From: an uncultured Enterobacterales bacterium
GTDB lineage: Bacteria > Pseudomonadota > Gammaproteobacteria > Enterobacterales > Enterobacteriaceae
Direction of reading: 5' to 3'
Length of the DNA: 64,000 nt
Assembly (NCBI GenBank): GCA_946478305.1
Contig: CAMLBO010000008.1
Span: 26,870-90,869 of the forward strand
Shown here: positions 8,453 to 18,586 of the stretch, piece by piece
Layout of the letters: the number at the start of each line of letters is the position of its first letter
Position numbering within the stretch: position 1 is the first letter of the stretch
Notes under the pieces: generated by a model
Database searches by the model: none
Told to the model about the DNA's origin: nothing
What the model saw: only the letters and a program-made list of their open reading frames with translations
Made by a program: the position numbers and the translations under genes

Positions 8453-8477
8453 TAGAATGATAACTATTATCATTATT
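8453..8477. promoter_or_regulatory. Fur box upstream of yncE
   Basis: GAATGATAACTATTATCATT at about 8455-8474 is close to the 19-bp Fur consensus (GATAATGATAATCATTATC). It lies about 75 bp before yncE, which is iron-repressed in E. coli. Confidence 0.8.
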
Positions 8478-8550
8478 GTTTTTAATTCCTGTGCGGCAGG
8501 GATGAGTTAAAACCTGTCGCCTCCTTTTATCACCCTGTCTGAGAGGATTT

Positions 8551-9621
8551 ATGACACCTTTTATCTCCCCCTTCGTGAAGAAGCGCATTCTGCCGCTGGC
8601 ATTGTTAGTTTCACTGGCGACGTCAGGCTCTGCCTGGGCTGAAAGCCCCTTTACGGTGGAACGCAAGCCGGTCAGCAAGGGCGCTTATGAGCTGGTGTAT
8701 GACTCACCGCAGGCGCTCTATGTGGCGACGTCGGGCAGCCGTAAGCTCGATAAAGGCGGCGCGTTGTATCGCCTGGATCCTGCTACGCTGAACATCACCC
8801 AGACCATTAAAAATGAGCTGAAACCCTTCGGGCTGGCGATGAACAAGAAGACCGGCACGCTATTCTTGGGTAACACCATCAACAGCGCGATCACCGCCGT
8901 GGATGCCAAAAGCGGGGAAGTGAAGGGCTCACTGGTGCTGGATAAGCGCCCACGCACCGAAACCGAACGTCCTCTGGCCCCGCGTGAACTGGTCGTTGAT
9001 GAGAGCACCAACACTGTCTATATGGGCGGGCTGGGCGATCAAAGTGTGGTCTGGGTGATTGATGGCGCAACATTGCAACTTCGCAAAACCATCGAAGGTC
9101 TGGGTAAATATGCCACCGGGCTGGCGCTCGACAGCGCTGCTTCCCGTCTGTATGTCACCAACGCAGATAACGAATTGATCACCCTCGATACTAAAACCGA
9201 TACGGTGATCTCCCGTGTGAAGCTGGAGGCTGATGCCGACCACTTTTATCTGAATATTGCACTGGATCCGGCCACGCATCGTGCCTTCATTACGGACTCC
9301 AAATCACCGCAGCTGCTGGTAGTGGATACCGAAAATGGCAAGGTGCTGCAAAAAGTTGAGGTGCCGGTCTCACTGGCAGTGCTGTTCAACCCGGTGCGCC
9401 ACGAAATTTATGTCACTCACCGTGAAGCGGGTAAAGTCAGCGTGATTGATGGCAAAACCTATAAAATGCTGCACAGTATCGTCACGCCGGTTCATCCGAA
9501 CAGCCTGGCGCTGTCCGATGACGGCCAGTCTCTGTTTGTGAGCGTGAAGCAGGCGTCATCGAAGAAGCAGGAAGCCTCTGCGCCGGATGATGTGGTGCGG
9601 ATCACGTTTGCCGATAAGTAA
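8551..9621 (+). CDS. yncE: YncE-type seven-bladed beta-propeller periplasmic protein
   Basis: A 356-residue protein (E. coli YncE is 353). The signal peptide ends near SGSAWA-ESPF. The body consists of repeated propeller blades with the motifs LYVATSGS, GTLFLGNTINSAITAVDAKSG, NTVYMGGLGDQSVVWVIDG, SRLYVTNADNELITLDTKT, LLVVDTENGKV and HEIYVTHREAGKVSVIDG. Known homologues are secreted under Fur control and bind DNA, but their physiological role is unresolved. GAGAGG precedes the ATG. A Fur box upstream and the adjacent fepA agree with iron-starvation expression. Confidence 0.92.
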   Translation: MTPFISPFVKKRILPLALLVSLATSGSAWAESPFTVERKPVSKGAYELVYDSPQALYVATSGSRKLDKGGALYRLDPATLNITQTIKNELKPFGLAMNKKTGTLFLGNTINSAITAVDAKSGEVKGSLVLDKRPRTETERPLAPRELVVDESTNTVYMGGLGDQSVVWVIDGATLQLRKTIEGLGKYATGLALDSAASRLYVTNADNELITLDTKTDTVISRVKLEADADHFYLNIALDPATHRAFITDSKSPQLLVVDTENGKVLQKVEVPVSLAVLFNPVRHEIYVTHREAGKVSVIDGKTYKMLHSIVTPVHPNSLALSDDGQSLFVSVKQASSKKQEASAPDDVVRITFADK

Positions 9622-9631
9622 ATCAACGACA

Positions 9632-9674
9632 TAAAAAAGCCGCTGCGAAGTGATCCGCAGCGGCTTTTTTTATC
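9632..9674. terminator. Bidirectional terminator between yncE and fepA
   Basis: AAAAAAGCCGCTGCG ... CGCAGCGGCTTTTTTT forms a 10-bp GC stem with A and T runs on both sides. It serves both convergent genes. Confidence 0.92.
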
Positions 9675-9686
9675 GTTTAACAAGGC

Positions 9687-11972
9687 TTAGAAGTGGGTAT
9701 TCACACTCATATAATAGGTGCGGCCTGGTTCGTTGTAGGTCGCGGCACCGGCGCCATACATATAGGCATTGGTGACGGCGTTGCCTACGGTCTGGGCGTT
9801 ACCTTCGCGGAACTGGCGTTTATCAAACAGGTTATCGATACCCGTGGTGACGCTGACGTATTTATTTACCGTGTAGGTCCCACTCAGGCCAAATACGGCG
9901 TACGGGCTGACTTCATGTTTTTCGCTGCCGGTGATAGGTTCGCCTTTGTAGTTGTACTTCTTCGGTTTCTGACGGCCATACCAGGTCATGGTGGTTTGCA
10001 GGGAGAGGTCTTCCGTGGTTTGCCAGCTCAGTGTGGAGTTGATGGTAAATTTCGGAATGATCGACAGGTAATCGCCGGTCTCTTTATTCTTGCTCTCAAT
10101 CATGTACGTGCCGTTGTTATTCCACGCAATAGTCTCGGTGACCGGCACATTGAGCGTCCCTTCCAGCCCCTGAACCACGGCTTTCGGCACGTTCTCCCAT
10201 TTGTACACATCAGACTTACCGTTGACAGACGTCCCGCTTGGCAGATAACCGGCTTCGATTTTGTCGCGGTAATCATTGCGGAAGTAGGTCAGGCCCGCCA
10301 GATAGCCGCTACGGTGGAACTCCAATCCAATCTCTTTATTGATGCTGGTCTCGGCTTTCAGGTCGTCATTACCCAACAGGTAACAGCCCCCGGCACTGGC
10401 GGCACAGCCCTGGCCTTTACTGTAGAGCACATAGTTCGGGTTGGTCTGATAGAGGCTCGGCGCTTTATAGGCGCGGGCGATGCCCATTTTCAGCGTGAAG
10501 TCGTCTCCCAGTTCCTGAGACAGGTTCAGGGCCGGGCTCCAGTTGTCGCCGACAACTGAATGATGATCAAAACGCAGGCCCGGGGTCAGCGTGGTGCTGT
10601 CAGTCAGCTCCATATTGTTCTCGGTGAAGAGTGAGAAAATCTCCGCCGAGGAGTATGGGCTGCGGTTGGAAGGATCAATACCGGCGATATTCCCGCCCAT
10701 CATGCTCTGGGTATTGGAGGAGGGATCCTTCATTTTTTGCTGATTCCACTCGGTCCCCAAGGTGGCCGTCTGCGGTACCAGTAACTCGAACGGCACACTC
10801 ATTTCACTGTGCAGCAGCACGTCATTGAGGTTGGTGGTGCTAAAGCCGGTGTCGGCGAAAATGCCTTCGGTGCCTCCCGCCAGACCTTCATTCATGCGCG
10901 AGTTTTTGGTCTTCTCGTACTGGATATAGTTGGTGGTGCTGACGCCGTTATCCCAGGCACCGCGATAGCTCAGCGAGTAGGCCTGGCGATAAATACGGTT
11001 GGTTTCATCACCGTACATGCTTTTTACCAGCGCACTGGTGTTGGTGTTTTGCGTATCACCGGCATACAGGTTGCCCTGACGTCCACCGGATGCTTCAAAC
11101 TCCAGCGACTGCATCGGTGCGAAATCCCAGCGCAGCAGGCCATCAATATTTTTATCAATCACCCCTTCGCGGCCCGCAGGCAGGGTATCGGCATAGGTTC
11201 CGGTACGCAAAGACTGGTGCCCCTGGTTGATGTCCTGCGCATCAGCCTGTGTTTTGCTGTACCCGCCAAACAGGCGGAAGCTGAACTGATCACCGAGCGG
11301 GCCGGAGAGGCTGAAGTCGGTACGTTTGGTCGCGCCTTCCGACTTATGCTCTGGCGCGTTCATGTAAGTATTCCATGACCCGTGCAGCTCTTTGGTGTCG
11401 CGCTTAGTGATGATATTCACCACGCCGCCTGCCGCGCCGTTGCCGTAACGGGCCGCGGCCGGGCCACGGAGCACTTCGATACGTTCGATCATCTCTGGCG
11501 GCACCCAGGCAGTATCGCCACGGGTATCACGCTCACCGCGCCAGCCCTGACGCACTGAGTTACGGCTGCTGACCGGCATGCCGTCAATCAGGATCAGGGT
11601 ATTTTCCGGGCCCATGCCGCGAATATCGATCTGGCGGTTGTTGCCGCGCTGGCCGCTGGTGGAGTTCCCGGTCAGGTTAACGCCGGGCATGGTGCGGATG
11701 AGTTCGTTGATATCACGGGCTGGAGGACGTTTTTGGATCTCCTCGGCGGTAATGGTGGAAACACCCGGTGCCTGCAGGTTCTGCTGGGCGGCGGTGACCA
11801 TAATGGTATCGCCATCCGGCGCTTTGGTTTCACTGCTGTCGGGGAGATCTGAAGGGGGTTCAGCCGGAGAAGGGCTGGTGGTTGCTGCACTGAGTGGTGT
11901 TGAGAATGCGGTGGCCCCGAGGCCCAATCCCAGAAGCGTCGCTAAAGAGTAGCTGGACAATTTATTGTTCAT
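9687..11972 (-). CDS. fepA: Ferric enterobactin outer-membrane receptor FepA
   Basis: A 761-residue TonB-dependent receptor. It has a signal peptide (to about SAA), a TonB box DTIMVTA (about residues 55-61), a plug domain with ARDINELIRTMPGVN, DIRGMGPENTLILIDGMPV and RGPAAARYGNGAAGGVVNIITK, then a 22-strand barrel ending in the aromatic terminus YYMSVNTHF. It imports ferric enterobactin using TonB-ExbBD energy. The gene diverges from fes across an intergenic region with a Fur box, as in E. coli. A Pro/Ser/Glu-rich stretch between signal and TonB box is longer than in E. coli FepA. Confidence 0.96.
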   Translation of the reverse strand: MNNKLSSYSLATLLGLGLGATAFSTPLSAATTSPSPAEPPSDLPDSSETKAPDGDTIMVTAAQQNLQAPGVSTITAEEIQKRPPARDINELIRTMPGVNLTGNSTSGQRGNNRQIDIRGMGPENTLILIDGMPVSSRNSVRQGWRGERDTRGDTAWVPPEMIERIEVLRGPAAARYGNGAAGGVVNIITKRDTKELHGSWNTYMNAPEHKSEGATKRTDFSLSGPLGDQFSFRLFGGYSKTQADAQDINQGHQSLRTGTYADTLPAGREGVIDKNIDGLLRWDFAPMQSLEFEASGGRQGNLYAGDTQNTNTSALVKSMYGDETNRIYRQAYSLSYRGAWDNGVSTTNYIQYEKTKNSRMNEGLAGGTEGIFADTGFSTTNLNDVLLHSEMSVPFELLVPQTATLGTEWNQQKMKDPSSNTQSMMGGNIAGIDPSNRSPYSSAEIFSLFTENNMELTDSTTLTPGLRFDHHSVVGDNWSPALNLSQELGDDFTLKMGIARAYKAPSLYQTNPNYVLYSKGQGCAASAGGCYLLGNDDLKAETSINKEIGLEFHRSGYLAGLTYFRNDYRDKIEAGYLPSGTSVNGKSDVYKWENVPKAVVQGLEGTLNVPVTETIAWNNNGTYMIESKNKETGDYLSIIPKFTINSTLSWQTTEDLSLQTTMTWYGRQKPKKYNYKGEPITGSEKHEVSPYAVFGLSGTYTVNKYVSVTTGIDNLFDKRQFREGNAQTVGNAVTNAYMYGAGAATYNEPGRTYYMSVNTHF

Positions 11973-12118
11973 TTTCGTTCCTGTCCGGTTTCCATCCCTG
12001 AACTGCTGGGTGTACTGGCTGCATCAGAAGGGCAAAACGCCAGCAGCGGGATGGCCGGTTGTCGTGTTGTGTGTAGTCAATACCCGCCCAACCCTATGGG
12101 CAGACACACACTATTGCA

Positions 12119-12143
12119 AATGAAAACAATTATCAATACCATT
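12119..12143. promoter_or_regulatory. Fur box in the fepA-fes intergenic region
   Basis: AATGAAAACAATTATCAATA lies between the divergent fepA (starts 11972) and fes (starts 12249). It is a degenerate match to the Fur dyad, in the same place as the E. coli fepA-fes operator. Confidence 0.7.
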
Positions 12144-12248
12144 CTCTTTATCGTCTGTCGCAATTCAAAAAAATAATCGTTCATGTAAGTCGTTATAAAT
12201 GATGCGGTTATAAAGATGTTAAATATAGCAACCACAGGATGAGTAGGG

Positions 12249-13592
12249 ATGTTGAAAATGGAACCAGAGTCAGAAAGTGGCACGCTCCTGTCCAGCCGAC
12301 ACGCGGGCAGTGATAGCTGGTGGCTGGACATCGCCCGACGGGGAACGCCATGGATTGAGCCCTCAGGGCAGGGTAACTGGAAGGTCACGTTCTTCTGGCG
12401 CGATCCGCAAGGCAGCGAGTACACGTCAGCCTGTCAGCGCGTGTGGATCAACATCACTGGCAAGACTGACCACCATCAACCCAATCCTCCGCAGAGCCTG
12501 CAACGCCTCGGCGGCACCGATGTCTGGTACTGGCAGACCGAAATGGAAGCGGGTTGGCGAGGCAGTTACAGCTTTATGCCTGCTACCGAAAACCGGCCTT
12601 TCGCGCCGCCCTCAGACGACCCTCACGCCAACATGATGGCGCTGCGCCACTGGTGGCGTGACCGCTTTGAAACCTCTACGCACGACATACTTAATGCCCA
12701 TCGCAGCTGGTCCGGCGGGCGCGGGCATCGCGTCAGCGGGCTACACATGCCAGACGCCCCACCGCAACCCGTCTGGCGTGATTTCGACGACTTCGCCACC
12801 GGCTGTGGTCGCTGTATGCCAGCACCGCCAGCTTTGCTGCAAAAGCACCAATGGCACAGCCCGCGCCTTGGTAACAGCCGCACGGTATGGGTCTATACCA
12901 CCGGCGAAGATGACCCGGCTTCACGCCCGCTGGCTATTTTACTTGATGGGCAGTTCTGGTCGCAGCAGATGCCGGTCTGGGAGCCGCTGCATCAGCTGAC
13001 GGAGCAGGGGAAAGTACCCGAAGCGGTCTATCTGTTAATTGAAGCGATCGACACCGAACACCGTAGCCGCGAGCTGACTTGCAATGCCGACTTCTGGCTG
13101 GCGGTGCAGGAAGAACTCCTGCCGCAGCTGCGCAGCTGGGCGCCTTTCCATGCTTCACCTGACACCACCGTGGTCGCCGGGCAAAGCTTTGGCGGTCTCT
13201 CCTCCCTCTATGCCTGTTTGCATTGGCCACAGACCTTTGGCTGTGCGCTCAGCCAGTCGGGATCATTCTGGTGGCCGCAGCGCGGGCAGTCTGAAGAGGA
13301 TTCCGGGTGGCTGCTGCGCCAGATTAAGCAGGGTGCCTGGCAGGCTTCGCCGCTGAAGATCTTTATGGAAGCCGGTGTGCATGAACGGCTGATCCACCGG
13401 GTGAACGGAGAACTGCGGGATCTGTTGCAGCAGACGCCGCATCAGGTCCATTACCGTGCGGTCGCGGGGGGCCACGACGCCTTATGCTGGCGCGGCGGGT
13501 TGATGGACGGACTGGAGATGCTGTGGTCGCCGCACTTTGTTGCCAACACGCCGGTCGGTGAAACCGAAGGAGCCCACGATGGAAAGCCTTAA
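12249..13592 (+). CDS. fes: Enterochelin (ferric enterobactin) esterase Fes
   Basis: A 447-residue cytoplasmic esterase that hydrolyses the trilactone of ferric enterobactin to free the iron. It has an N-terminal carbohydrate-binding-like domain (WKVTFFWRDPQ...) and a C-terminal alpha/beta hydrolase with RPLAILLDGQFW, the nucleophile elbow AGQSFGG (Ser about 314), and the catalytic His in AGGHDALCWR. Its last codons overlap ybdZ by 14 bp, which suggests translational coupling in the fes-ybdZ-entF operon. An in-frame ATG at 12258 is an alternative start. Confidence 0.95.
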   Translation: MLKMEPESESGTLLSSRHAGSDSWWLDIARRGTPWIEPSGQGNWKVTFFWRDPQGSEYTSACQRVWINITGKTDHHQPNPPQSLQRLGGTDVWYWQTEMEAGWRGSYSFMPATENRPFAPPSDDPHANMMALRHWWRDRFETSTHDILNAHRSWSGGRGHRVSGLHMPDAPPQPVWRDFDDFATGCGRCMPAPPALLQKHQWHSPRLGNSRTVWVYTTGEDDPASRPLAILLDGQFWSQQMPVWEPLHQLTEQGKVPEAVYLLIEAIDTEHRSRELTCNADFWLAVQEELLPQLRSWAPFHASPDTTVVAGQSFGGLSSLYACLHWPQTFGCALSQSGSFWWPQRGQSEEDSGWLLRQIKQGAWQASPLKIFMEAGVHERLIHRVNGELRDLLQQTPHQVHYRAVAGGHDALCWRGGLMDGLEMLWSPHFVANTPVGETEGAHDGKP

Positions 13593-13821
13593 CCCGTTTG
13601 ATGATGAAAATGCCGTCTGCTGCGTACTGATTAACGACGAACAGCAGTACAGCCTGTGGCCGGAAAACCTCACCGTTCCCGCCGGATGGCGTGTGACTTT
13701 CGGCCCGACAGCCCGCAGTGAATGTAACCTCTGGCTGGAAGATAACTGGCGTGACATGCGCCCGCACTCCCTGCGCCTGCATGATGCAGACTCATTCGAA
13801 CAGGAGCCTACCGGTGTCTGA
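13579..13821 (+). CDS. ybdZ: MbtH-like protein YbdZ
   Basis: An 80-residue MbtH-family partner that binds the adenylation domain of EntF and raises its activity. It shows the family core NPFDDE, Y-SLWPE, VPAGW and the tail WxDMRPxSL. ATG 13579 has GGAG about 8 bases upstream inside fes. It overlaps fes and ends 8 bp inside entF, the usual tight coupling between an MbtH protein and its synthetase. Confidence 0.95.
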   Translation: MESLNPFDDENAVCCVLINDEQQYSLWPENLTVPAGWRVTFGPTARSECNLWLEDNWRDMRPHSLRLHDADSFEQEPTGV

Positions 13822-16800
13822 AACGTCTCTTTTACCCGCTGAGGCGCTGACCGCTTCAGCTCTCGCGCTGGTGGCCGCGCAGCCCGGCATCTGGATGGCG
13901 GACCAACTTTCGCCGCACGGCAATGCGTACACCGTCGCTCACTACATTGAGATCAACGGTCCGCTCGATGCGCATTTCATGACGCAGGCCATTATTCAAG
14001 GGCTAAGCGAGGCTGACACCGTTTCGATGCACTTTGAAGAACGCGACGGCATTGCGCTGCAAACGCCGTGCCCGTTAGCACCTGACTTTCAGCCTGAGTG
14101 CGTGGACCTGCGCCAGTCGACCGATCCGCAACAGGCGGCACAGGCGTTAATGCGTCAGGACCTGGCGGCGGAACTGCGCATTCTTAGCGGTACAACCCTG
14201 CATCGGCATGTGTTGATTCAGGTCAGTGATGCGCGCTGGTTCTGGTATCAGCGTTATCACCATATTCAGGTGGATGGCTTCAGTTTCACGGCCATAGCGC
14301 GGCGCATTGCCACGATTTATACCGCGCTGTGTCAGCACAAAACGCCGGAACCCTCGCCGTTTGTGCCGTTTAGCGACGTGGTTGAGGAAGTTGAGCGCTA
14401 CCAGCAGGGCCTTGCTTTTGCGCGTGACGCCCAATTCTGGCGTGAAAATGCCAAAGCACTGCCTGCACCGGCGACGATTTGTCCACAGCCGCTGGCCGGG
14501 CAGGTACCGTCCGTGCGTCTTCACCGCCTCTCCTGCGCCTGTGACGCCACTCAGATTAACGCGCTGACGGCTGGCCATGCGCAGCAACTGACCGCCAGCG
14601 ATATTGCCATCGCACTGGTGGCGTTATGGGTTTCACGTCTGAGCGGTCAGACGGATTTCTGCGGCGGTTTTATCTTCATGCGCCGCATGGGTTCCGCCGC
14701 CCTGTGTGCCACGGGGCCGGTGATCAACGTGCTGCCGGTGGCGATGAAGGTCGACCCTGCTGCCACTCTGTCTGAACTTGCCGTGCGCCTGCGCGATGAG
14801 CTAAAGAAAGTCCGCCGCCATCAGCGTTATGACGCCGAGCAGATCACCCGTGATTTGGGCATGGCAGGAGACGCCCAGCCGCTGTATGGCACGGTATTCA
14901 ACTTCAAAATGTTCGACTACCAGATTGATTTTAACGGCGTGGCGGGTATCACCCATGACCTCGCCTCCGGCCCGGTAAGGGATCTGGAAATCGCGCTGCA
15001 CATCGGTGAAGACGGCGCGCTGACCGTCGATCTTCAGGCCAACGCTGAGCGCTATGATCGCGATGAACTGCAGGCGCACTTGCAACGTCTGCCGTTGCTG
15101 CTGCGTCAATTTGCCGCTGATGCCGGACTGGCCGTGGGGGCCGCCAATCTTCTGAGCGAAGCGGAGGGGGAATTACTCGAACAGGTCAATAACACCGCTC
15201 ATCCGGTGGTGAAAAGCACGCTCAGCCAGCAATTGGCGCAACAGGCCGAACGCACGCCGCACGTGCCTGCATTGGTGGATGAACAGTATCAGTTCAGCTA
15301 CGCGCAAACCCGCCAGCAGGTTGCAGCACTGGCGCAGCAGCTGATTGAGCAGGGCGTGAAGCGGGGCGATATCGTGGCCGTTGCCCTGCCGCGTTCGGTG
15401 TTTCTGTCCCTGGCGTTGATGGCGATTGTTGACGTGGGCGCAGCCTATTTACCGCTGGATACCGGCTACCCAGACGAACGTCTGCGGATGATGCTGGAAG
15501 ATGCAAAACCACGTCTGATTATCACTCATCCCGACCAGCTTGCGCGCTTTGCCGGACAAGGCCGTGTTCTGCTGGTCGATAAGCCGTTCAGCCCCGATGC
15601 GGCGACAGAGATCCCGGTTGATGCCCCCACACCGGAGCACGCCGCTTATCTGATCTTCACCTCCGGTTCCACCGGCCGCCCGAAAGGCGTGGTGGTGGGG
15701 CATCAGGCTATCGTTAACCGGCTGCTGTGGATGCAGGATCACTACCCTATCGGCAGTCATGACGTGGTGTTGCAGAAAACGCCGTGCAGCTTTGACGTCT
15801 CGGTGTGGGAGTTTTTCTGGCCGCTGATGGTGGGTGCCCGGTTAGTGATGGCTCCGCCGGAAGCGCACCGTGATCCTGAACAACTGCTGAAGCTGATTGA
15901 GCAGCATCAGGTCACTACGCTGCACTTTGTGCCGTCGATGTTGGCGGCGTTTGTCAGCGCGCTGGATACCCCGCAGGCTATCGCCCAGTGTGCTTCGCTC
16001 AAACAGGTATTTTGCAGCGGCGAAGCGCTGCCCGCCGAGCTTTGCCGCCTGTGGCAGCGTAAAACCGGCGTGCCGCTGCACAATCTTTATGGCCCAACGG
16101 AAGCGGCGGTGGACGTCAGTTGGCACCCCGCCTGGGGCGACGCATTGGCGGCGGTGAACGGGGCGAATGTGCCGATTGGCCTGCCGGTCTGGAACACCGG
16201 ATTGCGTATTCTCGATGCGCGCTTACAGCCGGTACCGCCCGGCGTAGCGGGGGATCTCTACCTGACCGGCGACCAGCTGGCGCAGGGCTATCTCGGCCGT
16301 CCACCGCTCACCGCCAGTCGCTTTGTTGCCGACCCGTTCGGGCAGGGCGGACGCATGTACCGCACCGGCGACGTCGCGCGCTGGCTGCCTGACGGTGCGG
16401 TGGAGTATCTCGGGCGCAGTGATGACCAGCTGAAAATTCGCGGTCAGCGTATCGAACTGAGCGAGATTGACCATGCGCTGCTCTCGCTGCCTGGCGTACA
16501 GCAGGCGGTGACCAACGCCATGACATTGGGTGCCGTCAGCAGCGAGGCGACCGGCGGTGACGCACGTCAGCTGGTGGGATATCTGGTCCCTCAGCCGGGT
16601 GTGACATTGGACGCGGAAAGTCTGCGGGCCGCGCTGGCAGAACGTCTGCCCGCGCATATGGTACCGGTGGTACTGGTCACGCTCGATGCGCTGCCCCTCA
16701 GCGCGAACGGTAAGCTCGACCGAAAAGCCTTACCGCAGCCGCAAAGCGGGGCGCAAACGCAGGGGCGCAGGCCGCTGCCCGGGCTGGAGAGCACCGTTGC

Positions 16801-17764
16801 CGCGCTGTTCGGCCGTTTATTGCAGTGTGAACAGGTCTTCGCCGACGACGATTTCTTCGCGCTCGGCGGCCATTCGCTGCTGGCAATGCGTCTGGCGGCA
16901 GAGTTACGGCGCGAACTTGGCAAGCCGGTATCGGTCGGGCAGGTGATGGTGGCCTCACGCGTCGAACAGCTGGCGCAACTGCTGGCCGAAGATCGCACGC
17001 AGGAAGAGGCGGATCGCAGCGGTTTTGATGCCGTGCTGCCGCTGCGTACCGGCAGCGGGCCGACCCTGTTCTGCCTGCATCCGGCTTCGGGTTTTTCCTG
17101 GCAGTTTAGCGTATTGCCGCGTTATATCGATGAACACTGGTCGCTGGTCGGCATTCAGTCACCATATCCTGACGGTCCGCTGGCGCTCAGCCAGAATATG
17201 GAACAGGTGTGCGATGCTCACCTGCAAACCGTGCTCTCGGTGCAGCCGCACGGGCCCTATCACTTCATCGGTTATTCCCTCGGGGGGACGTTGGCGCAGG
17301 GCATTGCGGCTCGTTTACAGGCCCGAGGGGAGGAGGTGGCGTTTCTCGGGTTGCTGGATACCTACCCGCCGGAGACCCAGAGCTGGGACGTGATGCTCGA
17401 CGACAACGTCCTGCAGGAGATCCAGCGCGAACGCCAGCAGTTCCGTGCCGCCTCTGAACAGACGTTGGATGGCGAACAGAGCGAAGCCCGTCAAACCATG
17501 TTTGACCATATCGAAGCCAACTATGCGGACTCGGTGAGGTTGCTGTCAGCCACGAAAACGGCACGTTTTCACGGGCAGGCCACGCTGTTTGTTGCCCGCC
17601 AGACGTTACAGGAGGGGATGGATGTGCAGCAGACCTGGGCGGAATATGTCGATGCTCTGCAGGTTCATGAACTGGACTGCGCGCACGTGGATATCGTCTC
17701 ACCGGCATCCTTCAAGGTGTTGGGACCGCTGCTCAACCGTGTTTTAAGAACCTTAGCCGTTTAG
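13814..17764 (+). CDS. entF: Enterobactin synthase component F (non-ribosomal peptide synthetase)
   Basis: A 1316-residue NRPS that activates L-serine, condenses it with 2,3-dihydroxybenzoyl-EntB and cyclises three units to enterobactin. Domains: condensation with HHIQVDG (His about 149), adenylation with TSGSTGRPKG (about 615) and YRTGDVARW, a carrier domain with LGGHSLL (phosphopantetheine Ser about 1020), and a thioesterase with GYSLGG (Ser 1155). The GTG at 13814 is preferred: it has GGAG at 13803-13806 and overlaps ybdZ; a longer upstream frame only translates ybdZ out of frame. The stop lies 3 bp from the stop of convergent fepC, so no terminator separates them. Confidence 0.96.
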   Translation: MSETSLLPAEALTASALALVAAQPGIWMADQLSPHGNAYTVAHYIEINGPLDAHFMTQAIIQGLSEADTVSMHFEERDGIALQTPCPLAPDFQPECVDLRQSTDPQQAAQALMRQDLAAELRILSGTTLHRHVLIQVSDARWFWYQRYHHIQVDGFSFTAIARRIATIYTALCQHKTPEPSPFVPFSDVVEEVERYQQGLAFARDAQFWRENAKALPAPATICPQPLAGQVPSVRLHRLSCACDATQINALTAGHAQQLTASDIAIALVALWVSRLSGQTDFCGGFIFMRRMGSAALCATGPVINVLPVAMKVDPAATLSELAVRLRDELKKVRRHQRYDAEQITRDLGMAGDAQPLYGTVFNFKMFDYQIDFNGVAGITHDLASGPVRDLEIALHIGEDGALTVDLQANAERYDRDELQAHLQRLPLLLRQFAADAGLAVGAANLLSEAEGELLEQVNNTAHPVVKSTLSQQLAQQAERTPHVPALVDEQYQFSYAQTRQQVAALAQQLIEQGVKRGDIVAVALPRSVFLSLALMAIVDVGAAYLPLDTGYPDERLRMMLEDAKPRLIITHPDQLARFAGQGRVLLVDKPFSPDAATEIPVDAPTPEHAAYLIFTSGSTGRPKGVVVGHQAIVNRLLWMQDHYPIGSHDVVLQKTPCSFDVSVWEFFWPLMVGARLVMAPPEAHRDPEQLLKLIEQHQVTTLHFVPSMLAAFVSALDTPQAIAQCASLKQVFCSGEALPAELCRLWQRKTGVPLHNLYGPTEAAVDVSWHPAWGDALAAVNGANVPIGLPVWNTGLRILDARLQPVPPGVAGDLYLTGDQLAQGYLGRPPLTASRFVADPFGQGGRMYRTGDVARWLPDGAVEYLGRSDDQLKIRGQRIELSEIDHALLSLPGVQQAVTNAMTLGAVSSEATGGDARQLVGYLVPQPGVTLDAESLRAALAERLPAHMVPVVLVTLDALPLSANGKLDRKALPQPQSGAQTQGRRPLPGLESTVAALFGRLLQCEQVFADDDFFALGGHSLLAMRLAAELRRELGKPVSVGQVMVASRVEQLAQLLAEDRTQEEADRSGFDAVLPLRTGSGPTLFCLHPASGFSWQFSVLPRYIDEHWSLVGIQSPYPDGPLALSQNMEQVCDAHLQTVLSVQPHGPYHFIGYSLGGTLAQGIAARLQARGEEVAFLGLLDTYPPETQSWDVMLDDNVLQEIQRERQQFRAASEQTLDGEQSEARQTMFDHIEANYADSVRLLSATKTARFHGQATLFVARQTLQEGMDVQQTWAEYVDALQVHELDCAHVDIVSPASFKVLGPLLNRVLRTLAV

Positions 17765-17767
17765 CGT

Positions 17768-18586
17768 TCAGGCCGCTGGCGAAGGCTCTCTTCCCAGCGG
17801 CACCACCAGGGGCGTATGCGAAACCGGATCGTCAATGATCATACAGCGCAGGCCGAATACCTCTTCGATCAGCGACGTGGTGACAATCTCTGCCGGAGCA
17901 CCTTCAGCGACAATTTTGCCATCACGCATGGCAATCAGATGCGTAGCGTAACGGCAGGCGTGATTGAGGTCATGCAGCACCACGACCAGCGTGCGGCCCA
18001 GATTGCGGTTCAGGTCATGCATGAGTTCGAGCAAATCAATCTGATGGGTGATATCCAGCCAGGTGGTTGGCTCATCAAGCAGCAGCAGCGGCGTTTGCTG
18101 CGCCAGTACCATGGCGATCCACACCCGCTGGCGCTGCCCGCCGGAAAGACTATCCACAGTGCGGTCCGCCAGTTCGCTGATGCCGGTGGCCTGCATAGCC
18201 TCCGCCACGGCCAGCCGGTCGGCTTCACTCCAGCGACTGAACAGGCGCTGATGTGGATAACGCCCACGGCCGACTAAATCCTCCACCAGAATGTCGCCGG
18301 GCGCGACGGAGCTTTGCGGCAGCAGGCCGAGTTCACGCGCCACCTCTTTAGTCGCGTACTCGCGGATGTGTCGCCCGTTGAGCAGCACGCTGCCCGACTG
18401 TGGCGTAATCAGGCGGCTGAGCGTGCGCAGCAGGGTCGATTTCCCACAGGCGTTCGGGCCGATGATCACCGTGAGTTCGCCTGGCGGAATGGCGAGATTC
18501 AGCCCTTCTATCACCACTTTCTTGTCGTAACTCAGGGTCAGGTTTTCACCCCGCAGCGGGGCGTTATGCAAGGTGGATGTCATCAT
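17768..18586 (-). CDS. fepC: Ferric enterobactin ABC transporter ATP-binding protein
   Basis: A 272-residue ABC ATPase of the iron-siderophore class. Walker A GPNACGKST (about 43-51), signature LSGGQRQR (about 147-154), Walker B LLLLDEPT and the switch histidine in VVLHDLNHA. It powers FepDG import of ferric enterobactin across the inner membrane. Its ATG overlaps the fepG stop (ATGA), so the two are translationally coupled. Two successive ATG codons begin the gene. Unlike E. coli, no fepE lies between fepC and entF. Confidence 0.96.
   Translation of the reverse strand: MMTSTLHNAPLRGENLTLSYDKKVVIEGLNLAIPPGELTVIIGPNACGKSTLLRTLSRLITPQSGSVLLNGRHIREYATKEVARELGLLPQSSVAPGDILVEDLVGRGRYPHQRLFSRWSEADRLAVAEAMQATGISELADRTVDSLSGGQRQRVWIAMVLAQQTPLLLLDEPTTWLDITHQIDLLELMHDLNRNLGRTLVVVLHDLNHACRYATHLIAMRDGKIVAEGAPAEIVTTSLIEEVFGLRCMIIDDPVSHTPLVVPLGREPSPAA

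Noticed and set aside
9693..10559. 288-codon plus-strand frame across fepA
   Set aside because: Antisense shadow of a GC-rich conserved receptor gene; composition is that of reversed codons.
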